Shown one piece after another: positions 46,226 to 64,000 of a stretch of 64,000 nt of DNA (positions are counted from its first letter, which is position 1; every line of letters starts with the position of its first letter). Origin of the DNA: Zygaena filipendulae (Eukaryota; Arthropoda; Insecta; Lepidoptera; Zygaenidae); contig OU015655.1 of NCBI GenBank assembly GCA_907165275.2, positions 5,158,501-5,222,500 of the forward strand, in the 5' to 3' direction. The notes beneath the pieces were generated by a model that worked only from the letters and a program-made list of their open reading frames with translations, made no database searches and had not been told where the DNA came from. The translations under genes and the position numbers were made by a program.

Positions 46226-47149
46226 TATACTCAGTGAACTTCATACATAATTGTGATAATATTATGCAGTAATCAATGAGCTATATACAACTATTTACAA
46301 CGTAAATGAAAATCAGTTTCGTGATATAAATGCAAAATATCAATATCCCAACACGTTACTAAAGTAAGTAAAATGTCGGTACTATTCAAAATGTCTCTTT
46401 CACAATAGTTTTCTTCCGCAAATATAGTCAATTATACAAAACTAAGAATGTAGTATTATTTTTATAGCTAGTAGATTGGCGTGGATTAAACAGAAGAATC
46501 TACGTATACCTACTAGGTACATAAATACTAAATAGAGAAAATAACAAACAACCAAAACTACGCATAACTAAAATACGCATATATAAAGTCTAGTAGTTTT
46601 AGTTGTACGCACATCTTATACCTTACTGACATATTATTAGAAGCTGTTTAGTTTTTTGCGTAAGACAGACGCGGGTAGTTTATATCAAGAGTGGTGCCCG
46701 TGGTTCTCTTCGTTCACTGGATATTATGTTCGGTATAGGTATTATGTTAAGAAAGCAAAAGAAACTAAACAAAGAACCAAAACTAGTTGCCAAGTTAAGT
46801 AAATCTCGTAAACTTCTAAATGAGGATAAAACATGATAGCTACATTTTTTATAGTTTGTAATATTGCAAAAGGGAAGATAAGTGAAAAAGACACTTCACT
46901 TGAACCCGCTCCGATACCATCACAACTTTAAAATTTTCTAAACAGATTACTGCTATTACTTTTTGTAGTATAAATAACTGTGAGATGCATTTGAATATAG
47001 AGCTAAGTAGTTTTAGACAAGTCTTGCAGGCTGCCAGGAGCCTGGACTTAGTCTTGATTGTCCTCATAGGAAGGAAAAAAAGGCTAATACTGCAACTCGT
47101 AACCAAGTAACAATTACCCTTTTTTCAGCTAACCGTGTAAACTCTACAG

Positions 47150-47560
47150 AAGATAAGGTTTTAGCTAATAAATAACACGTTGACCTGGTGGCTGGTGCCA
47201 CTAGATATATTATGACTTCTAGGTTAGATTGATTACAGTAACCGTTGCAAATGGAGATAGTTTAAGAAGTGAATGTGTGGGGTGATGTTTCCATTTCTAG
47301 TACTTTTGACAATGTAAATTCTACAAAAGATGTTGTGTTTGTACGTGGCTTAAGATCAAACTTGATCTCAATACAAAAAGTTATTTAAAAGGATTTGTGA
47401 TACTCCGTTATCAGTAGAAAAACTAAGTCCTAAGGAAGAATCAACTTTAGAGGATCCACGTATATTTAAGTTTTATGGTTCCTGTGATCTTTCGGCAGAT
47501 ATTCTTACCAAACCCTTAAAAAAAGTGCACGAAAAAAATGCATTTATGTCCTAGGGTTGG
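47150..47560 (+). pseudogene. Ty1/copia relic
   Basis: In several frames it retains VAGATRYIMTS (a decayed protease/pre-integrase block), VTVANGD, FVRGLRSNLISIQK (GAG-pre-integrase) and SADILTKPL (the copia RNase H C-terminus). Integrase and RT are deleted between about 47385 and 47440. Confidence 0.75.
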
Positions 47561-47709
47561 CAACTAAAATTTTTTTCCCTGCCCACATTCTAAATGTTTC
47601 TTTTTTGTTTTCTTATAAAATGTTGTACAAATCTTTTTTAGATAATTTACATTTAATCTAAAATACTTTAGAAAATGGTTTTTTTTTATTTATCTACTAT
47701 CTTTAAACT

Positions 47710-47760
47710 TTACTGTGTGTTGTGAAGTGGATCATTATTATTATTATTATTATAAACGAG
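47710..47760 (+). repeat. Tail of the tRNA-derived SINE
   Basis: CTGTGTGTTGTGAAGTGGAT followed by ATT repeats, as at 29050-29095. Confidence 0.7.
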
Positions 47761-47804
47761 CAATTCTTGTATACATATATCTATATTTATATATAATCTG
47801 AATC

Positions 47805-48000
47805 TCGGAAACGGCTCCATCAATTTTCATGAAATTTAGTATGCAGGGGGTTTAGGGAGCGATTAATCGATCTAGCTAGGTTTCATTTTTAGAAACGTCG
47901 TTTTAGCCGTGTTTTCAGGCAATGAAAAATGAGTGTTTGTTTTTATACATAACAACAGATGGCGCTATACACAACGAGCGAAGCTCGGTGACCCAGATAT
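47805..48000 (+). repeat. Dispersed repeat R2, copy 2
   Basis: Inverted match to 26455-26650, including ACAACGAGCGAAGCTCGGT. Confidence 0.75.
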
Positions 48001-48784
48001 TGTCAATTATAAGAACAGAAGAATAGCAATAGAATTCACATGAAAAATGACTTACAACTGAAAGCGCCTTTTTATTTTCTCTAATTTTTTTTTTACAATA
48101 CCTATAATAGAGAAATAATCTTATAAATAAAGGTATTATTGTCCATGATAATACATAGTAATACCTTTATGATTTAGACATTATAAAAATTCAATAAAAA
48201 AAATACTACTACCTATTACTCTTTTTTACAAACATATTATTTACTAGTTTGAACGCACAAGTATGTTGATAAATGAGTATTTTACCAAAATCTTTTTACT
48301 GTAGACCTAAAACTTACAAATTTAGCTAATACCCTTTTTATCGAAGAACCTAAAAATAAATCATATTTATCTGACGATGAAAATATACGAAATATATAGG
48401 TAGGGCTAGTTAATAAAATAAAACACGGGCAGTGATTATTTTATGCTTCGTACAATAAATATTCAATTATTTTTAATAAGTCACAATTATATTGTGACAC
48501 ATAGTAGGTACCTACTTAGGTTCGTGTATCAAGATTTAAGTTTATATGTTTTACGCAGGAAGACTATGCTATTATGGATTATACGAGTTTAAAAAAAAAG
48601 CGTGAGTGTCGTGGAATACTTGGTTAGAACGAAGTTTGGTTCCATAATTATTAAACGGAGTTCGTTTTGTCCGTTATGAGTGAAAAGAGGCAAAAATAAA
48701 ATACATAATAATAAAAAAATATTTCGTAAAAAAATACAGTTGCTTTGTTTTTCCGTAGAGCAGTCGTATGACGCCGTGACAGGA

Positions 48785-49225
48785 AATAGTATATTTCATT
48801 ATAAGTGCGGAAAGCCTGTCATTGCAAAGAGTTCCGACATATGTCTACCCGAGCCGAGGCGCAGCCGAAGGTGAGGGTTGACAGTCGGAACTAGTTGCAA
48901 TGACGGTTCCGCACGTGTACTGAACAACTATTTTTAATACAGTTGCGAAAAAAATGAAGAAATTTAATAAAATATCAAAAACACAACAAACTCAACTAAG
49001 TTCCAACTGTGATCAAGAGATGGCGCTAGTCGTATTAGTAATGCAAAACGTACGTTTCGCAATGCAAAAAAGTGTGTCAAAGTCGTGTCGCCATTTGACA
49101 GTTGGCAAAGAGAACGCACGAGTTCGGGAAAGGTAAACAAAAAGCTCGAGTATGTAATAGCCCACATCCCGAACGCTAAACGTCCCTGCAATACGCCACT
49201 TTTTGAGCAACTGTATTAAAAATGA
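48785..49225 (+). repeat. 430-base direct repeat, copy 2
   Basis: Same order and strand as 41870-42310, with a handful of substitutions. Confidence 0.85.
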
Positions 49226-49842
49226 ATTTTTACTCCCATCCGTAACGTGCAATAAAAATACTTCGTTCTAAAAATCACACATTACTGTTTCAATACCTAT
49301 AATAATAATATAATATGTATATTAGCATTGAACCAGTTACATAATTGATAATATCAACAAAATTTATGCACTGCAATGCAATAAATGTTCATAATATTTT
49401 GAGAGTTTTTGTGTTCTGATTAATTTTTCATTCAATTTATTAAACTTCTGCTGATACTAGAAAGTTACACATACTGACAATGAGATCCTTGATACTAACG
49501 GAGACTGACTTATAATGTCTAAAACTAGTAAATAGGATTTAACAGGGTTTTTACAGTTACTTTATCTCTTTAACGCAATGAGTTCAAGAAAATACCTAGA
49601 GTAATTTATGAAAGAATTCCAACGTACCTGCTACAGGTCCGATATTTGACGTGGCACCTATGCAGGCGAAGTCGTAGGTCACAGCTATATGGTTAGACAT
49701 TAGTAAAAATAATAAACCATTTTAGTATAACGACCTAAGATCGCACAAAAGTGGAAGAAATGCCGTTTATATAATATTACATCTAAAATTGTTTGGTGTA
49801 TTCTATCGTAATGAGAAGGTGTAAATATCTTTGCCTTTTATT

Positions 49843-50058
49843 TATAACTGGCTGTGCCCGCGGTTTCACCCGCGGTAATATCTGAGTTCCCGCGTGAATT
49901 CCGGGATAAAAAAACCCTATGTCCTTCTCTGTACCCCTGACAACGTGCATGCCAAATTTCATCCAAATCCGTTCAGCCGTTTTTGCGTGATTGAGTAACA
50001 AACATTCAAACATCCAAACATCCACAACTTTCACATTTATAATATTAGTAGGATAATT
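49843..50058 (+). repeat. SINE-A copy
   Basis: AACTGGCTGTGCCCGCGGTT to CACATTTATAATATTAGTAG; full length. Confidence 0.88.
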
Positions 50059-50215
50059 TGCATAGTAAAGTGGTCTAGAAAGAAGATCATCCACAGGATC
50101 CTCATATATTAGCTTATATGAGGATTGAGGGGTTTATCAAAATAATCAATTCTTATTTTAAATATTAAAAACATATTGAGACAAATCTCGTGACGCTCGT
50201 CATCATGTGTCAGCC

Positions 50216-50850
50216 TGCTTGGATAGGGGTTCGCAGATGGATGTTGTTTACTTTTGCAAGGCATTTGACCGAGTTGATAACGATATTTTGTTGTATAAGC
50301 TAAATGCCATGGGCCTGGTACTGGTCTCTTGAATTTCTTTGCAGATTACCTTCGGGATCGTAAACAATTTGTCCGTCACGGTTGCTTTGACTCTGAACCT
50401 TATCAAACTGGGTCGGGTGTCAGTTAGGGCTCGGTGCTTGGGCCATTGCTGTTCAACATAATGATCAATGATGTCACTAGCGCTGTCAGATATGCTAATT
50501 GCCTTCTCTACGCGGATGACCTGAAATGATTTCTGGAAATACATTCTTTGGAAGATTGCCATCACCTTCAGTACGACATTAACACCCTTTGCGATTGGAG
50601 CCGAAGGAACAAAATGCTCTTCAACGTTAGTAAGTGTCACGTAATGTCCTTTACCCGAAAGAGACTGCCAACACATAACAGTTACTACCTGGATGGTTGT
50701 TGCATTGCCAGAGTAACTACTGTGAGAGACCTAGGCGTCACTTTTGATGCAACTCTCACTTTTCACCAACACATGGTATCAGTTGCTGGGGAATCATTTA
50801 AGCGATTAGGGTTATTAGGGTTTGTCCTGCGCAAAGTTTCTGATTCGGGG
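50216..50850 (+). pseudogene. LINE reverse-transcriptase fragment
   Basis: Conceptual reading gives FCKAFDRVDNDILL, DYLRDRKQFV, GSVLGPLLFNIMINDV, LLYADDLK, SKCHVMSFTR and VRDLGVTFDATLTFHQHM, the RT palm and thumb order of jockey/CR1-type LINEs. Catalytic YADD is present, but there are in-frame stops (for example before GSVLGP and after YADDLK) and one frame break near 50330. Only open from 50548. Ends at a run of about 14 G. Confidence 0.88.
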
Positions 50851-50899
50851 GGGGGGGGGGGGAAAAATATTAATATAACATGTCGAGTAAACTAGACTA

Positions 50900-52550
50900 T
50901 ATTGCACAATAGACAATTTTATTGCACACAAGCTCCCCTTTGGTGGTAGTGGAGCCATATCACTATCCCGCTCCCGCTCCCGCTATTAAGTTCATTCACT
51001 TGCATTTTAAATACCCCGTAAAAAGTTTTAAATTAATGTAGACATACATGTTTGTTTGAAGTTTTCTCTCTGTTTTATCAGTGTAATTTTTTATGTAGAT
51101 ATAATAATATTTCTCTCATAATATAACCTAGCATAGTGTAGCCGGTACCATAATATACATACAATAACAGACATCCTAAATATAATTTTATTTACATCTG
51201 TATTACTACAATTATTACAAGTATTGTGTTCATCACATAGGTATTATTTGTTTGTATTGATTTGTATTTTTTCGTTTCCTTCAGTTATTGTTGTAAATTT
51301 TAAATTTTGTGCACTGAATTAGCACTGCCTGTTGGAAATAAGCTATGACTGTACAATTATCTTTTAAACTTTACGGTTTATTAAAAAAAATCTTCGTTTT
51401 CATAAACTATAAATAAACAATAAAAAATAACATCAAAAGCGTGAAGTAATTGCTTAACTTTTTGATCTATTTCTATTGAATTATTAGGTTTTAAAGAATA
51501 AGTATGTTTACAACACGTGACTACAAGGAAGTTGCAAAAAAAATTATTATATCTACGTGTTTTTCAGTGCTAGAGTTACAACCTGTTTTAATATTTATAA
51601 TAATATACCGTTACAGACATAATAGAAATATTTTGTGACATCAAAATTATACTTAATATAAAATACTTTTCAAATTAATTGTGCATTTTAATATTTTTAA
51701 TAGTAAGCTTTCGTTATTACTAAGTTATAATATTAATTACTAATACTTATAAAAATAGTTCATTTTAATTGAGTATAATAACCATGCATGCATGGAAATG
51801 CTTCCAAAGCTTATTTGTTGAGACATGTCGATTGAGATTAACCATAATATTATGGAGATTGTATCCCCTAATAAAATAATCAAAAATAAAATATACCTAT
51901 TACTGAAGTCAAACTTATTGGAACACGGTAGGACCAAAGTTAAATAAATTCGCTTGGCTGTTCACAAGTGGCGTTGAAACAGGTTTAGAGTATTCATGAG
52001 TTTTTCATGAAGTCTGTCCATTTAGCGTGTGGCTTTTGTAACACAAAAAGTTCCAATTCTTGCACACATTGAAAGACGCTAAAATAGTCATAAAAGGAGG
52101 ATAAATCAATGTGTGCTTGGGTGTATAAATCTATATTTTTAGATCTTATCCTATGTTCTACAATAAGAAAATCAGAATCGAAGCAAATGGTTTTAGAAAT
52201 ACCAATAATTATTTATAATTCAAGATACTTAATGCAGAGTAAAATTCAAGCAAGATTAACATAATTTAGTGCCTATCAGTGCGAAAAGTTATTAGTACAG
52301 GCGATCTCGAGGCGAAAATGAAACGGACGCGATCAGAAAACTGTACAGACTTTAATGTACTGACGCGTTTATTTTACTGTAGAGGGGCGCGTCTTCGTAA
52401 GTGAATAGGTAAAATATAGTACATAGTCTGTATGACGCAGGAAATTTTGTATAATTCGTTCGTTGACAAACGGTCGGCGTTTTGTATAATGCCGAGCACA
52501 CAAAATGCGTACCTAATGGTGGATGGTCGTGCATGGAAAATCGGTACCAT
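50900..52550. other. AT-rich noncoding stretch
   Basis: No supported gene or repeat. A short CCCGCTCCCGCTCCCGC run is at 50970. Confidence 0.35.
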
Positions 52551-52556
52551 TCGATA

Positions 52557-52874
52557 CAGCCCCCTTAGCCAAGTTAAAACCTATGATCGTTAACACTATA
52601 GAAAACTAAGGAGCGTATCGTCATGATCCAATCACGTAAAATTCTACTCTTGATCGGACGATTGTACGTGACCATGTGATATTGACGATACGTTGTTACG
52701 ACCGCACTCAGGGTCGTTTCAATGATTACTTAATTAGTCAAATGCCAATTAACGTTAATTTAGTGAACGTCTCTGATTGAATCAATTTTGTTTTCAAAAT
52801 ATTTACTTAAAATTAAGTAATCATTAAAACGACTCTGAGTGCGGCCGTTAGTTTTTAAATTGACTAAGGGGCTG
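52557..52874. mobile_element. MITE with three nested inverted pairs
   Basis: Ends CAGCCCCCTTAGCCAAGTTA and TTAAATTGACTAAGGGGCTG. Inner arms 52702-52735 and 52811-52847 (CCGCACTCAGGGTCGTTT / AACGACTCTGAGTGCGG). A third hairpin lies at about 52617-52692 (GTATCGTCATG / ATTGACGATAC). Confidence 0.78.
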
Positions 52875-53260
52875 TTGTGGTCACACACCTACCCACCTTG
52901 TCGTGTTGCTTGCAAATAAAACAAGTATACAATATGTCTGACCGCCGACGTCGCGTCGTTTGGAAATGGACAAATATAATTATTTACCGGTCACATATAG
53001 ACACATATTATAATATATCGTGTCATTGACAATTCTGCCTATCTCAAGCTAATAAGCTAATAAATAAATAACATAACTTACATAAATACCATCAGTCCTC
53101 ATAGGTTAACAATTCGTTATAGTGTTTTTTTTCTTTTAAATTATTCAGTCTAACTCGTTAGCCCGTTTTTTTTAAGATTACGAAGCAATTATTATACACA
53201 TTAGTATGTAGAATTTCGCTGCGACATTTTGAGAAAGTTCTAATCGAAGTATATACACGA

Positions 53261-53278
53261 TGGAATCGAAGACATCAG
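53261..53278 (+). CDS. Candidate short first coding exon (MESKTS)
   Basis: An ATG in context ACACGATGG is followed by six codons and a consensus donor TCA|GTAAGT in phase 0. Upstream about 50 bases (from 53210) are less AT-rich than surroundings. Could be another alternative start of the plus-strand gene. Speculative. Confidence 0.2.
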
Positions 53279-53453
53279 TAAGTATATTATGGTATAATTA
53301 CCTATTATAGGTTTAAATAGAAAATATACGTAAAAATACTATAATGTACATTTGCGCGTCTTATCTAATCAAGCCATCAATTAGACAAGTTTATAAAGTG
53401 ATTTCATTTACGTTTTGAAAATTTTAATAGAAATATTAATCCTTCCTGCACAG

Positions 53454-53495
53454 ATAGATGTGAGTGATGAATTAGTAATTGGAAAAATAAACCTT
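53454..53495 (+). CDS. Candidate 42-base microexon
   Basis: The pyrimidine-rich acceptor ATCCTTCCTGCACAG and consensus donor CCTT|GTAAGT enclose 14 codons, IDVSDELVIGKINL, phase 0 at both ends and so compatible with 23716-23808 and 53261-53278. It sits about 350 bases past the end of RSPRY1 on the opposite strand, so the two genes would converge or overlap here. No family recognised. Confidence 0.3.
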
Positions 53496-53840
53496 GTAAG
53501 TAGTTATATTGTTTTCCAGTAACCTCAATTAAATATTTATTAGGATGAAATAATATAAAACAAATTCTCTACATATTATATAGACTTGCCGCGGGTATAT
53601 CACAATTAATTCGGAAGAACCGTGTACACTTACGAGCAATTGTATTACTTTCATACAAATGCGGTTTCACTTATGTAGAATTCGACTTCGATTACACCGT
53701 GTATAAATATATAAAAAGAAATAAAAAAAGAACAAAACAAAACCCCGTTATCGTCCCGACTATCCCGGTCGGTAGGTGGCGCTCGCGTTGGGCGCGCGGG
53801 CGCATGGTTCGGCCTGGCGCGGCGGCGGCGACGCCGGGGG

Positions 53841-63441
<9,601 letters not shown>

Positions 63442-63717
63442 TATCTATATATTCTGATTGAAAACCTACAGAAAGTGAAAGATTTTTGATGAGTCCTACA
63501 ACCAGCAAATAACAAAAGTCCTACAACCAATAAATTATATTAACAGTCTTTGATTATTGAGTGCTTGTAGTTATTAATTGATGTAAACAATTTTTTCATG
63601 TTATAAAACTTTTGTAGGAATAAATAATGATAGGCAATTTAAAAAAACTTTTCAAACAATTATGTTTATTTTATTGTTATTTGCAATCTATAATAATATT
63701 ATCTATGTATGTATACT

Positions 63718-63905
63718 CAGTATACTAATATTATAAAAGGTAAAGTTTTTGAGTTTGTAGTGGTAATCTCTGGATCTACTGAACTGATTTTGAAAATTCT
63801 TTTACCAATAGAATGCTACAGTCTTATAGGGTATTTCTTCTCCCGGAATTTCCGGGGGAACTCTGAAATTACCGCGAGTAAAACCACAGGGAAACAACTA
63901 GTTAA
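63718..63905 (-). repeat. SINE-A variant upstream of RSPRY1
   Basis: TATACTAATATTATAAAAGG to GTAAAACCACAGGGAAACAA. A further tail begins at 63990 (CTATACTAATATT) and runs out of the window. Confidence 0.75.
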
Positions 63906-64000
63906 TTAAAAAAAATAATAATATTGATAATTTTTTAAGAAAAGTCACATGACTACAAATGCGCCATGGAATGTTTGTGGTGTCAATCTATACTAATATT

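Noticed and set aside
63990..64000. Telomere-like or origin-like signal at the window end
   Set aside because: CTATACTAATATT is simply the tail of another SINE-A copy cut by the window edge.

Overview
This is eukaryotic, intron-rich, AT-rich DNA packed with transposable elements, most likely from a moth or butterfly (Lepidoptera). Evidence for that: short GT-AG exons, a miR-71 plus five-member miR-2/13 microRNA set, a SINE family whose head reads GTGCCCCGCGGTTTCACCCG repeated some 25 times, tRNA-derived SINEs with ATT tails, and an RTE-type LINE tail ending in ATG repeats. The species is not identifiable from sequence alone.

Two cellular loci are visible. (1) On the minus strand, nine coding exons between 63441 and 53841 make a complete 525-residue orthologue of RSPRY1, a RING-finger and SPRY-domain E3 ubiquitin ligase candidate. 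All splice phases close and all eight RING zinc ligands are present. (2) On the plus strand lies a long transcription unit carrying the microRNAs: miR-71 at about 33.05 kb and five miR-2/miR-13 hairpins at 44.2-44.9 kb. Small phase-0 candidate exons at 179-241, 22725-22795, 23716-23808 and 53454-53495 suggest a host gene with alternative first exons. I do not recognise its product.

The rest is mobile-element sediment. 2950-8829 is a young, env-less Ty3/gypsy retrotransposon on the minus strand (identical 419-bp LTRs, ATAC target duplication, gag, and pol reached through a GGGAAAC slippery site). 9535-10446 is a dying Tc1-like transposase. 13.7-14.85 kb is a nested foldback structure holding a BEL/Pao-like gag fragment. 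15.67-16.02 kb is a second long foldback. 18046-18395, 38693-39325 and 58561-59606 are non-autonomous hAT-like elements with 8-bp target duplications. 30160-31460 is a 171-bp-period tandem array with dimeric higher-order structure next to a perfect 21-bp hairpin. 47.15-47.56 kb is a copia relic and 50.2-50.85 kb a broken LINE reverse transcriptase. A MITE-like family carrying paired TGACGTCA sites occurs at 29.1, 37.7, 60.0 and 61.1 kb.

How parts fit: the microRNAs share the strand and probably the primary transcript of the plus-strand unit, but miR-71 and the miR-2 group are separated by about 11 kb that includes SINEs and other repeats. The RSPRY1 introns have filled with SINEs, LINE tails, a hAT element and two TGACGTCA-bearing MITEs, one of them ending about a dozen bases from a 3' splice site.
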